Assembly (NCBI GenBank): GCA_004380135.1
Contig: QXCR01000085.1
Location: forward strand, 1 to 64,000
Source of the DNA: Stemphylium vesicarium
Lineage: Eukaryota > Ascomycota > Dothideomycetes > Pleosporales > Pleosporaceae
Length of the DNA stretch: 64,000 nucleotides
Direction: 5' to 3'
Part shown: positions 9,341-19,621 of the stretch, in pieces
Layout of the letters: each line of letters opens with the position of its first letter
How positions within the stretch are numbered: the stretch's first letter is position 1
The notes under the pieces: model-generated
What the model saw: the letters and a program-made list of their open reading frames with translations, nothing else
Database searches by the model: none
Told to the model about the DNA's origin: nothing
Position numbers and translations under genes: made by a program

Positions 9341-9880
9341 CACAGATAACCAATCCAAGCTGTTTCAATTTGCTCAATGATGACTTCGTCGCAACGAAAT
9401 TGTAATCTAAAATGCTACAAAACATACACATCGTACACTGCGCTCGATATGCCAGTTCGTGTTCGATGCATACAGTCTTCACACGATGTGCTGCAGGTGC
9501 CAGCGGTGTTCAGATTCCTTATCTCTGGCCTCAGGCACGCAATCCGCGTGCTCAATGGCAACACCTGTCACCACAACATAACCCTGCATCACGACAACCA
9601 CCCCACACACCACGCTGGATCTGCAACCCCGGTTTTCGTACGCAACTTATGAACTAACCCCAAATAGCGGAAATCCCGCGCCAACCTTGTCATCTCGTCA
9701 TACCGTCCCCAGTATGTCTAATTGCGCCTCGCATGAACAAAATGCCATCATGCACGGCCAAGGCGTTGGCTATCTTGATGATAGTAAGCAATAGCTTAAT
9801 GAGCTTGGTCGATAAACTGAGAGTTTTCCAACCGCTTTTTCCCTCCAAATACGCATCATAGATTCTGATTTTCGGTCAAG
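9341..9880. other. Intergenic between monooxygenase and transporter
   Basis: 540 bp in the head-to-tail gap. It serves as the transporter promoter. Small open frames have no recognisable content. Confidence 0.5.
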
Positions 9881-11665
9881 ATGGGTCTCCAGCAGGACAT
9901 CTCGACCGATATTTTCATAGCCAGCCCAACCAGCCAGTCTGACGACGACGCGATCCCGAAACCACACAAGTGGTACTACTACCTATGGGATACCTTGGAC
10001 AAACCGAAAGAAGAACGGTGGTTCATGTTCAAGCTCGACGCGGCGTTGCTTACTTTTGCGTCTTTGGGTAAGCAGCGACGCCCGTCCCCGATTGCTACCT
10101 GGAGCTAAGAGTGTACAAGGATACTTCATCAAGTACCTAGACCAGAGTAATATCAACAGTGCTTTCGTGTCTGGAATGTATGCGGCCGTCTTGCCCCATT
10201 CAAATATTGGTCGCTAACGTTGTGGTAGGAAAGAGGATCTCGGGCTTTACGGCAACCAGCTCAATTACATGCAGACATGCTGGACGGTCGGATATGTCAT
10301 TGGAGAGATACCCAGCAATATCATTCTGACTCGTATACGACCGTCGATCTGGATACCTGCTATGGAGGTGTGTAGCGCGCATGCTGCAAATGACAAAGTA
10401 CTGACAACAGTAGCTTATCTGGGCGGTCTTGACCTTTTGTCTCTGTCGCGCGAACAATGCAGAGACCCTGTATGCGCTTCGTTTCCTGATTGGTATGGTT
10501 GCAGCCATTGGACTTTGCCATTGACTTTTGGACTAACATGATCAAGGTCTCGCTGAGAGTACCTTCTACCCTGGCATGCAATACATCATCGGGTCTTGGT
10601 ACCGGAAAGAGGAGCTAGCCAAACGCTCCTGTATCTTTCACACCAGTGGTGCGATTGCGACCATGTTCTCAGGCTACCTGATGGCCGGAGTATACAAGCT
10701 CGATGGACGAGGAGGGTTCAAAGGATGGCAGTGGTTATTCATCGTCGATGGGGTGATCTCGCTTCCGATCGCGCTCCTCGGCTTTTTCGCTCTTCCCGAT
10801 CTACCCGAAATCTCGAAGCCTTTCTACCTCACCAAAGAAGAAGTGGTATTCGCTCAGGAGCGTATGAAACGCGAGGGTCGACAGAAGCGACAACCGTACA
10901 CGAGAGCGAAGATCCGGAAGATCTTCACGTCTTGGCACATCTATACGCTTGTTGCGCTTTATGTCTTCTTCAACAATGGAACTTCAGGCGGTCAACCCGT
11001 GTTCCAGCAGTTCCTCAAGGCTAGCAAAGATCCTAAGTATACTATCAGCGAGATCAATACGGTACGTGCTTAGTTTGTGTTGAAGAAACAACCGCTGATC
11101 TTGCATACAGTATCCAACAATCACCAACGCTGTCCAAGTCGTCACCACGCTCATGTACGCCTGGACAAGCGACAGCATTCTCAAAGGGTCCCGATGGCCA
11201 CCGATCATCTTTGGCGGTTGCGTCAATATCATGTGCTCCACTAGTCTCGCAGTCTGGGATATCCCCGTCAAGTGGAAATGGGCCTGCTACATCCTATCTG
11301 GCTTCGGTGGTGGCTTATCCGGCTTGTGCTTTGCGTGGGCCCACGAGATTTGCACTCATGACAACGAAGAACGAGCCATCGTGGTTGGGGCCATGAACGA
11401 GATGGCATATGTGATTCAGGCATGGCTACCACTGCTCGTGTGGAAGCAAGTTGAAGCCCCAGAGTATCGAAAAGGTTTCGTCACGGTCACCGCTTTGAGT
11501 GCGTTGCTGATCGCGACTGCGCTTACGATCCGGGTGCTACATAAGCGAGAGATATTAGAAAGGCGACATTTTGAGACTCGTGATCATCTGGGGCAGATTA
11601 GTTCTGGAGGAGAAGAAGCGGGATCTGATGTCGATGCTGGTTCTGGTCTTAAGCAAGCACGCTGA
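9881..11665 (+). CDS. MFS transporter, Dal5/Liz1-like anion:cation symporter family
   Basis: A plasma-membrane permease for a small organic acid such as allantoate, pantothenate or a related anion. Six exons: 9881-10067, 10120-10177, 10229-10367, 10414-10492, 10547-11061 and 11111-11665, 510 residues. The family motif YFIKYLDQSNINSAFVSGMK is followed by YGNQLNYM and IGEIPSN. FYPGMQYIIGSWYRKEELAKR is characteristic of the pantothenate/allantoate group. The hydrophobic profile fits 12 membrane helices with cytosolic ends. The resemblance to fission-yeast Liz1-type pantothenate carriers is stronger than to sugar carriers. Specificity is unproven, and its position beside a TauD-like oxygenase would also fit a sulfonate or amine acid substrate. 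Confidence 0.9.
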
Positions 11666-12428
11666 AGGCTATAATGACACATGTTGTATCGTGCAAAGGC
11701 AAGATATCAAGTGTCGTTGTAGGAATGGCGGTCGCAAGCAAACGACAGAATAGGCCGGTCGAGGTACGGTAGTATCAAAGCTCTTTCCCGTCATTCAATT
11801 GCCAATTTGGATCCTCATTTTCTCTCCGCCTCGCAAATTTTCGTGACCCCACCAAGTATGTGAGGATCCCACGCGATCTCCTTCTGATAGTTGCAATAAA
11901 CTCGTTTCTTAGCAGCATGCGTTTCGCGCACTAGTTATCCTCTAGCCTAGTCCAGTCATTTGCGTTCCCATTGTCACAAGGACAAGCTTCGTAACATACC
12001 CCAGGCTCCCCACACCGTGATCTCAGCAGGTGATATAGGACAATGAAGACCCACATTCTGCTGTTGGGTTGGGTTGGTCAAGCAATATCAAGCCTTTAGC
12101 CGAATGCAGCAACTCGATATTAGTTCCGCAACTACCGACATTGAGTAGACGCGCAAGGCGGCGAAACGGCAATTCACGTTTGCTAAATGGTGTTGAATTT
12201 TTCGGATCCGGCAGTTGAGCGCCATTAAATAGAGATGGGGCAGGGTGGTAGGTACGAGCGCGATTTGACAGTCTGGTCGGTAGATGCTGGAGCGCGAGAG
12301 GATATGAAGACCTGCACACAACGACCTTCATCAGTGCCCAGACATTCTCATCTTTGCATTTCCCATCCCATACCTTCTTCCATTCCTCTCGAAAAATCGC
12401 AGTCAGTCGCGCAAATTCCGTGGCAGCC
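11666..12428. other. Intergenic, nothing recognised
   Basis: 763 bp between the transporter and the DUF1996 gene. A weak open frame on the minus strand (12023-12430) has no family resemblance and lies over the promoter. Confidence 0.5.
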
Positions 12429-13865
12429 ATGCGTCCAACAACTCTCCTCTTCGCAGGCCTTGCGCAGGCTATGCCGCAATTCGGCGGGAATCAAGGCTTC
12501 ACCATGTTGCGGTTTGGTTGCGCTCAAACCGTCATCGATCGCATTGACCCGCTCGTAAACCCCGGCCAAGCACCCTCACCGCACATGCACCAGATCGTAG
12601 GCGGCAACGCCTTTAACATTACGATGCAGAGTACGGACATTGCAAAGCTGGCCGACTGCACTACCTGTGGATATAGCGAAGATGTCAGTAATAGCTTCTT
12701 GATAAGGACCCGGTGAAAGATGACGAGGCGATATTAGACGATCGAAGGCTGACACTGGTAATGTTTAGTTCAGTAACTACTGGACCGCAAATGTGTACTT
12801 CAAAGCAAGGAACGGGACTTACAAGCGCGTGCCACAAGTGCCAAACAGGTTAGTAGCAGTCCGTTCATGCGACCTTACTCGTTGTTTGGGTTAACAGATA
12901 GTAGGGACCTGTTCAACGATAAGTATACCCGCAAGACTACTGGTGGTTTCGTCGTATACTATGTCTCTGGTGGCAAAAGTGATGTCACTGCGTTCAAACC
13001 TGTGAGCAACACCATACGCTCTCTTCTTGCACCTGACGCTAACGCAACGGTCAACGTGTAGGGTTTCCGCATGCTCACTGGCGACGCGACGAACCGAATC
13101 TCCAAGAACCGAAAGTCTCAGACTTGCTTCCGCTGCTACAACGCACCAAACTTTGGTGGCGACAATGCTGCGCCGTGCCAGGATGCCAAGTATGCTTCTC
13201 TTTAGCTTCTTCGATTGATGTCGTGTTGACCATTGCAGACTCGATACAGAAGGCTTCCCCACAACGCCCTGCCCGGGTGGCATCCGTAGCAACGTACTCT
13301 ACCCAACGTAAGTGGTTATGCCAGCTTTATCGCCTTACAGTCTGGCTGACAAACAGAAAGCTGCTGGGATGGAGTTAACCTTGACTCGCCCGACCACAAG
13401 TCTCATGTAGCATACCCCACCAACGGACCAGCTGCTTTCTCTGGTACCAGTACTGGCGGAGCTTGTCCTTCGACACACCCAGTCAAGATCCCACAAGTCA
13501 TGCTCGAGGTACCCTGTTCCAGTCACCCCAACTTTTCATTGTGGCTAATTTATCTGTAGATCGTCTGGGACACCAGCAAGTTTAACAACAAAGCTGATTG
13601 GCCCGCCGATGGCTCCCAACCCTTCGTCCTCAGCACAGGTGACAACACGGGGTACGGCCAACATGGTGACTACGTCTTTGGTTGGAAGGACGACTCGCTC
13701 CAGAAGGCTATGAATGATGCCAAGGGCTGTATGGGTGCCAACTGCGGCAGCTTGAAGACACAGCAGCCTGCCGATGGGAACAAGTGCACTGTGCAGAACC
13801 GCGTTCATGAGGAAAAGGATGGTTGGATGACGGCGCTTCCGGGTATGGACGGTATGCCTATGTAG
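12429..13865 (+). CDS. Secreted DUF1996-domain protein
   Basis: DUF1996 proteins are fungal extracellular or wall-associated proteins of unknown biochemical role, often carbohydrate-responsive. Seven exons: 12429-12683, 12769-12848, 12905-13001, 13062-13189, 13239-13307, 13361-13508 and 13560-13865, 360 residues. A short signal peptide (MRPTTLLFAGLAQA) precedes the mature MPQFGG start. Domain landmarks are DPLVNPGQAPSPHMHQIVGG, TCGYSEDFSNYWTANVYF, GGFVVYYVSG, FRCYNAP, CWDGVNLDSPDHKSHVAYP and the cysteine-bearing C-terminal GCMGANCGSL. The first intron uses a weak GTCAGT donor. Other members are longer with a Ser/Thr-rich tail or CBM, and none is seen here. Confidence 0.9.
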
Positions 13866-14329
13866 TATGTCGTCGGGCTAAGGTCTTTACATATCGATGG
13901 AACTTGGTCGTCATGTTGAATCGACCGTCGCTTTGCGATTCTCGAGAAGTTGTGCGGAATTGCGTTGTTGCGCATGCTAGGTATTGCGGTGGAGAGAGAC
14001 ATTGGCCCCTTGGAAGCGGTTGGGAGAGCGCCTCGGCCCGACCCCCTCCTTAGTCATGTAGACGCGTTGTACGCCTTGGCACACCACCAAATCGCGGACC
14101 CTGACGTAACAACAACTCCTCGTACAAGCTTTCTCCGTGGAAATGCCACGATGCGCCCTAATTCCACGCTCAACTGCCAACATGTGATGATCAGTTAGCC
14201 CATAATATGCTCTCCGCAGCAAAATCTAGACTCCTAGTTTAGATCCGCGTCCCATTTGTGCGAGCCGGATTCCTCACAGCCGGACATGCCAGCAACACTC
14301 CGCGATATACATAGCGACAGAGCGCTGCG
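13866..14329. other. Intergenic, nothing recognised
   Basis: 464 bp between DUF1996 and nitronate monooxygenase genes. No coding or repeat signal is convincing. Confidence 0.5.
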
Positions 14330-15427
14330 ATGAACGCAATTCGAAACGCAATGGCCTTACCTCGAGGCCGCGGAAACTTTAGCAATATGCTCCCTTGGGT
14401 CACGTCACCTCTCATCGTTGGGGCACCTATGCGCGTGATGTCAGGTCCGCACTTAGCTTTCGCTGTGTCCAGAGCCGGGGGTTTGGGATTCATTGGACCA
14501 GGCGCGAAACCAGAGGACACAGCTCCAGATCTCGAGGTCATTCGCGAGCTATTGAAGGAGGCATCTGACGAAACTTTCACGGGCCCCTTTGCATCGGGCG
14601 AAAAGTTACCTATCGGTGTGGGCTTCCAGCTGTGGAATGGAGACTTGAAGTCCTCGGCGGATGCTGTAAGGGAATATCGGCCTGCTGCTGTTTGGCTCTT
14701 TGCGCCTCGTAAGGGACAGGAAGAGATAGATGAATGGACGGTTCGGCTTCGAGAAGTCTGTCCTGGCATCCATATCTGGCTGCAGATCGGGACCTTGAAA
14801 GAGAGCCTTAAGGCTGCAAAAAGCGCGCATAGACCGGACGTCCTGGTCATCCAAGGTGCAGAAGCAGGTGGTCACGGCAGAGCCACAGATGGCATGGGCA
14901 TTATGACTCTTTTCCCCGAAATCGCAGATCAAGTCTGCGACTCCGGTATGGCATTGGTGGCTGCTGGCGGCATCGCTGACGGTCGGGGCGTGGCTGCTGC
15001 TCTTGCACTTGGCGCAGATGGCGTCGCGATGGGAACACGTTTTCTCGCCTCGACGGAAGCGAGGATCAGCAAAGGGTACCAAAATGAGGTTGTTCGTGCT
15101 ACTGATGGGGCTCAGTGCACCACAAAGACGATGTTGTATAATCATCTTAGAGGTACGATGGGTTGGCCGGAACAGTATAGTCCCAGAGGTATTACGAATA
15201 AGAGCTGGCAGGATCACCAAGCGGGTGTATCATTTGACGAGTTGAAGAAGAGACATGACGAGGCTGCGAAATCTGGAGATGCGGGGTGGGGCCCAGAAGG
15301 TAGATTGGCTACGTATGCAGGCGCAGCAGTAGGACTGGTGCATAGCGTTGAGCATGCGGGGGAGCTGGTGAAACGGTTTCAAGGGGAAGCCAAGGGAATA
15401 ATCAGAGGTTTGCAGGATGGTATATAA
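14330..15427 (+). CDS. Nitronate monooxygenase (2-nitropropane dioxygenase family)
   Basis: FMN-dependent TIM-barrel enzyme that oxidises nitronates such as propionate-3-nitronate to aldehydes or semialdehydes plus nitrite/nitrate, protecting respiration or recycling nitro compounds. A single exon of 365 residues is usual for the family. The N-terminal IVGAPMRVMSGPHLAFAVSRAGG holds the flavin-proximal strand. VIQGAEAGGHGR (about residues 178-189) is the phosphate-binding and active-site segment. LVAAGGIADGRGVAAALALGADGVAMGTRF is the conserved phosphate-cradle region. No targeting peptide is obvious. The family also includes enoyl-reductase-like members, so the exact substrate is inferred. Confidence 0.92.
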   Translation: MNAIRNAMALPRGRGNFSNMLPWVTSPLIVGAPMRVMSGPHLAFAVSRAGGLGFIGPGAKPEDTAPDLEVIRELLKEASDETFTGPFASGEKLPIGVGFQLWNGDLKSSADAVREYRPAAVWLFAPRKGQEEIDEWTVRLREVCPGIHIWLQIGTLKESLKAAKSAHRPDVLVIQGAEAGGHGRATDGMGIMTLFPEIADQVCDSGMALVAAGGIADGRGVAAALALGADGVAMGTRFLASTEARISKGYQNEVVRATDGAQCTTKTMLYNHLRGTMGWPEQYSPRGITNKSWQDHQAGVSFDELKKRHDEAAKSGDAGWGPEGRLATYAGAAVGLVHSVEHAGELVKRFQGEAKGIIRGLQDGI

Positions 15428-15770
15428 TCTGATATGAAGGCGCTGCTCGTATGTCATTCCCATGTCTTACGTAAGTCTAGAGATCTTGCATTAGTCGGAC
15501 TGTTGTGTTGTACCTCCCCAATCACCAGTCATCATTCTCCGCCCATGTGTGTCCATGAGGACTCAAACATACGCAATATGTTGAGTTCACCCGTGGCTCT
15601 TTCCTTACTATTTCCTCCGCATCTATTCGTTGTGTGTCGACCGCTCCTTCCTCGGTGTCGCTGTCGCCCGAACAGATAACCTTACGTCGATACCGCTCGG
15701 CTCAAACCTCAACTGCGACTACACCACCGTGCTGCTCTTCTTCCAAGATCGCTTAGCTGCATTCCCCGAC
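15428..15770. other. Intergenic, nothing recognised
   Basis: 343 bp between the nitronate monooxygenase stop and the first codon of the decayed paralogue. Confidence 0.5.
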
Positions 15771-16712
15771 ATGCCTTCTCTTTACGCTAGAGAGCAAGCG
15801 GACGATGAAGCAAGCTCTCAAGAGCTACTCGATGATCTCGCCAGCCTGGGCCAAGGAGGTCAGATGCGATGTTCGAACAAAATGTCGTGAGAAGACTTGG
15901 TCGGAGTGCTCGTTGCTTCACTGAATGAGAGAGATAAACATGGTGGTAAGACAACTGCGAGAGATCTCAGATAGCTCACTGACACGCCCTTAGCAGGTCA
16001 TGATGCGCCGCCAAACCAGCCTGCTGCGTCTCCTGATGACGTTATCAGCACACCTGCAAAACGGGGTCGTCTCCAAAAGCCCTCGCTGGTTCGCAAGAAA
16101 CATGAATACATTCCGGCACCACATCTGAGCAGCGCGAGTGTGCAAGTGGCAGCACCAATCAAGAAAGAGCCGGGGGTCGTTGAAATCACCAGCGATGAAG
16201 AAGGCAGAGAGCTCTTAATCAACGTCACACCAAAGCCGTCCCGGAACCCACCACTCACATCCCTGACCCAGGCTGGCTTTGAAGTCGCAATGGGAATCTC
16301 AGATGGACAGCTGGAAAATCAGGCCATCCACTTTTCCAATTACGACAACGCAGGGTGCAAGACCCTGACTAACATGAGCGAGATGCCAGTCTTAGTCCAA
16401 GCTGAACTTCGTCGCCGCTATAAGAGCATATGGACAACGGCTACTTGCAGGATCAAAAGATACAAAACCATTCCGAGAGACTGGCGGCGCTATCTCGCTT
16501 AGCAGTGCTGTCTTCGTGCCAGTATCGTGAGTAGTGCCGCACCGACTTATGCTAAAGGCGGCGTGGTGAAGGAGACGGCGGATGATAGGTGTGTCAACAT
16601 GGGACATCCGTGTGCCCATCTTTGCGAACGCGGGAACGAGATTGTCATCTGTTTGGTGCTTTTGCCGGCTGTGCTTCGCAGGGGTAGGGTCTGGACGGAG
16701 ATTCGGTACTGA
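15771..16712 (+). pseudogene. Decayed tandem paralogue of the unknown gene at 17253-18152
   Basis: Two exons, 15771-15945 and 15997-16712, separated by a 51-bp phase-1 intron (GTAAGA...TAGCAG), mirror the exon layout of the downstream gene. The translation aligns residue-for-residue at both ends: a helical N-terminus (..VLVASLNERDK.. against ..IIETSLQERDR..) and the C-terminal module (MPVLVQAELRRRYKSIW and TADDRCVNMGHPCAHLCERGN). TGA at 15888-15890 replaces a Pro of the paralogue and TAG at 16500-16502 replaces a Lys, with no frameshift. So it is either a young pseudogene or, less likely, is expressed from internal starts. The middle third is disordered, with a GVVEITSDEE stretch resembling a SUMO-interacting motif. 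Function is unknown. Confidence 0.7.
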
Positions 16713-17252
16713 GCTATGTGAGAAGGCGAGGTAGGAGATCTGGGGTTCTTGTTAGTGCAATGTTGCAGCCCCAGATTATGGGCTAGGACGTTGCATCATC
16801 TGGAAACGAGCAAGGAGATTCTGATTACGTATTGATACGTATCACCACGTTGGTCCGGTCGGCGAAAGAGAAGGTATAGCCGACTCTTCAGAGCATCTCG
16901 TCAGTTTCGTGGCTGTAAGTTTGATCAGCACGACTGATAGTATGTGGACGTAGCCAGACGCTCAAGGCTACTCTGAAATTCATGATAAACACGCCCTACG
17001 ATTGACTGACTGGTGCATTTTCTCCAGTACTATGATTCTACCGGTACTTTACCGGTCCTTCCTTTAGGGTCTGTTGCCAAGCATTGGTAGCAGCTTGTTA
17101 CAAACGCCCCCCGGATAACAACAACAACAGCCACAACACCGAATGTGAAACAAACACCTGACTATTTACTTTAGTTAACTTCCGAATACCACTGAGCTGG
17201 CCCGACGCATTCCCCGGGGTTCCATCGCCTGAGCTTTCGTGTCGATTCCAAC
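16713..17252. other. Intergenic between the two paralogues
   Basis: 540 bp. From about 17115 there is a short AAC-rich stretch, common in fungal 5' leaders, ahead of ATG 17253. Nothing else is recognised. Confidence 0.5.
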
Positions 17253-18152
17253 ATGAGCGCTAACACCTTGGCCTCTGCTCTGCTCACCGACCTGCAAAAG
17301 CTCGATGAAGCAGGACGCGACCGCGCGCTGGCAGTATGGTCTCCAGAAGTCCTGAGAGCAATCATAGAGACTTCACTTCAAGAGCGAGACCGGTCGAGGG
17401 GTATTTTGAGGGATGACATAGCTTAGATGCTTGCGAACCCGTAGACAGGCTATGTAGTGTCGCAAGCTAGAACGCCTGATGAGCTCACTCATCCTGCCAG
17501 GGCCGGGAGCTACATTGGTCTGACGAGCAAACACAACGACGGATCGGAGATGAGTATTGAACCCACAACAGATGCGCTACTTCGTAAGAGGCCTAGGGTC
17601 GAAAAACCAGAAGCAGACGTGAAGCAAGAAACTATCGGAATCGACAGCGACGATGATGACAACGAGAGCAACGCTAATATTATGAGCATGCTGCTTGTCT
17701 CTGGGCAATCTAACCCAACGAGGGGTTTGATCGAAGACAGCAGTCTCACTGAGCACAGGAAGAAGCAACTAGCGAAGCTCCCTATATATCTTGATGTACG
17801 TAGTGAACATGGGAGCACTGTGCTCCGGGACATCTACGATCTTCCCGTTCTGGTTCAAGCCGAATTGATGCGACGATTCGAAGACATGTGGTCGAGGAAT
17901 CACCACAGAGTTGGCAGATATGCGCGATTCACCAGGCACCCCCAGAATTACGCCTGGAAGCCATTTTGCATTCGTTCGATGATAATGAGCGGTTTCAAAC
18001 CGGTGTTCAAGAACCACGTACATTCTGAAGACATGGCGGATGATAGATGCGTCAATGTCGGCCATCCTTGCGCGCGTTTTGCTGAGTACGAGAAGGAATG
18101 GGTCATTTGTATCGTGCCCCTCCCTAGATCCCTGCGTGATGGCAAGACATAG
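17253..18152 (+). CDS. Unknown protein of a tandem paralogous pair
   Basis: Two exons, 17253-17400 and 17458-18152 (57-bp phase-1 intron, GTATTT...TATGTAG), 280 residues. The first exon is a helical segment (LLTDLQKLDEAGRDRALAVW). The middle is charged and disordered, with an acidic IGIDSDDDDNE patch. The C-terminal third holds the part conserved with the upstream copy: DLPVLVQAELMRRFEDMW, then MADDRCVNVGHPCARF and VICIVPLPRSLR. The Cys and His of CVNVGHPC could bind metal or be buried, but no known zinc-finger spacing is complete. There is no signal peptide or membrane segment. I do not recognise a family. Conserved ends and intron phase in two copies argue that it is a real gene. Confidence 0.7.
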
Positions 18153-18531
18153 GACGGGCTCGGATACTGGGTTCTCTGAGAATCTTGCTTGGGCGGCTGA
18201 GAATGGTCAGTTGAATGAATGGTTGACTGATCACGGTTGAGTGTGCTTCCCAGTTGCACAAGATTTGCCGGGCTTATGAAAGCTCGGTCATCGGATGGTT
18301 TTGAATGGGTCCAGGGAAAGAAGCACAAAGGGCTCCAAGCCATCCCCGAATGACGCACAACGATAATGCACAATAGATGAAAACGACTTACAAGACTTCA
18401 CGAAAGTCGCAGGTCGAACAGCGTGGTGAACTCCTGACACCATAGCTATGCAATGTGAGCAAATCCGAAAATCCCTTCTCTTACTGAACATGAACCGGTG
18501 ATGAGCACGTGGCTCACCCGGACATTGCCCT
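18153..18531. other. Convergent intergenic region
   Basis: 379 bp between convergent stops of the unknown gene and the C2H2 gene. Presumably 3' untranslated regions. No other feature seen. Confidence 0.5.
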
Positions 18532-19197
18532 TCATGCAGCACCAACCGCAACCCACTCGCCACTCCAAATACCATCAGTCTTGCACCCGGAACAGCTCGT
18601 GTGGTCGCATCCCGTTGGCTTCGTGAAATCGTACTCTTCCCATGTGATAGCTTCTCCCGCATCTTGATCCGCCATCACCGTATCCTCTTTAATGTCAGCC
18701 TGCACAGCGGCAGGAGCAACAACAGCCGTCTGCACCACCCCCTCCGCCTTCACATCACCCTCTTTCTTCCCCTCCCCACCAACCGCAACCCCCACCTTCT
18801 TAAACCCACCTCTCGCCCCACCAGCACCACCCGCAGCCGCACCCCCAATCTTGGTAAACCGACTGCCCACGCCCGGTTTCTTATTCGCATTCTCAACATC
18901 AATGCTGCGCATATCTAGCCCTTGTTTCGGCTTATTGCTACTCTCGCTGTCATTGGAGGCAGTCAGTTTCTTCATGTCGGCGAGGCGCTGGCGGTGATTG
19001 TGGTCGTAGGAGCGGAGGTGGTTTTCGTAGTCGAGTTGGCGCGGGTAGCCTTTGTCGCATATTGCGCAGTTGAAGAGGCGGACTGCCGCGGGGAGGGGGT
19101 TGTTTCGCTGCGGGGAGAGGGTTAGTATGTGCGTGTGTGGATGGGGATGGAGATGTGGATAGGGTGGGAGGATGGGTTGGGGACGTACTGGCGGCAT
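18532..19197 (-). CDS. C2H2 zinc-finger protein, ZNF804/GPATCH8-like finger (unknown function)
   Basis: Start ATG 19195-19197 lies in a 9-nt first exon (MPP). An 81-bp intron (GTACGT ... ACTAAC ... CCGCAG) leads to exon 2 at 19107-18532, giving 194 residues. Skipping this splice would insert a His/Pro-rich stretch that looks non-coding. Near the N-terminus is a single matrin/U1-type C2H2 finger, CAICDKGYPRQLDYENHLRSYDH. A Gly/Ala-rich low-complexity linker follows, and then a Cys-rich tail, CDHTSCSGCKTDGIW. Fingers of this sort often bind double-stranded RNA or sit in splicing-related nuclear proteins, but that is inference. Upstream it is divergent from the Mcp1-like gene. Confidence 0.8.
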   Translation of the reverse strand: MPPVRPQPILPPYPHLHPHPHTHILTLSPQRNNPLPAAVRLFNCAICDKGYPRQLDYENHLRSYDHNHRQRLADMKKLTASNDSESSNKPKQGLDMRSIDVENANKKPGVGSRFTKIGGAAAGGAGGARGGFKKVGVAVGGEGKKEGDVKAEGVVQTAVVAPAAVQADIKEDTVMADQDAGEAITWEEYDFTKPTGCDHTSCSGCKTDGIWSGEWVAVGAA

Positions 19198-19621
19198 TGT
19201 TGTGGGTTTTGAGAGATTGAGTGGTTGGATAGTTACAATCAAGATGCCACGATGGCTGGTAAAGCTTCGGTATGTGCGCGGGGTAAAGTTTGTCAAACGC
19301 GTGAAGACCGATGAAGTCGCAACTCTTGGTGTTGCGGCTCAAGTCCAAGCAAGTCCTACGCGACTGTCGCCTCGGCTCAACCCTGCACGTACCCCAGCGC
19401 GCAACTATTATAGTACAGAAAAGAAGAAGACCCACCCAACTTTTCCCTTGCAACGAATCAACGTCATGCCATGTCTCAGCCAACGTAGCAATTCCCCATC
19501 TTGTTGCATTTCCCCATACTTGGTGTTTTAAATACCACACCGACAACACACACAGACAAAGACACTCCCCTTCCGGCACAGTCTTTCCCCCCCTTCTCAA
19601 ATTGCTACAACAACAGCAATC
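19198..19621. other. Divergent promoter between C2H2 and Mcp1-like genes
   Basis: 424 bp shared upstream region. The last ~120 bp before ATG 19622 are rich in CA/AC, like a 5' leader. Confidence 0.5.

Noticed and set aside
12023..12430. 135-codon minus-strand frame upstream of DUF1996
   Set aside because: Overlaps the promoter and shows no conserved motif.
16480..16530. An intron removing TAG at 16500-16502 in the decayed paralogue
   Set aside because: The ungapped alignment to the downstream copy crosses the stop, so an intron is not needed and would delete conserved residues.
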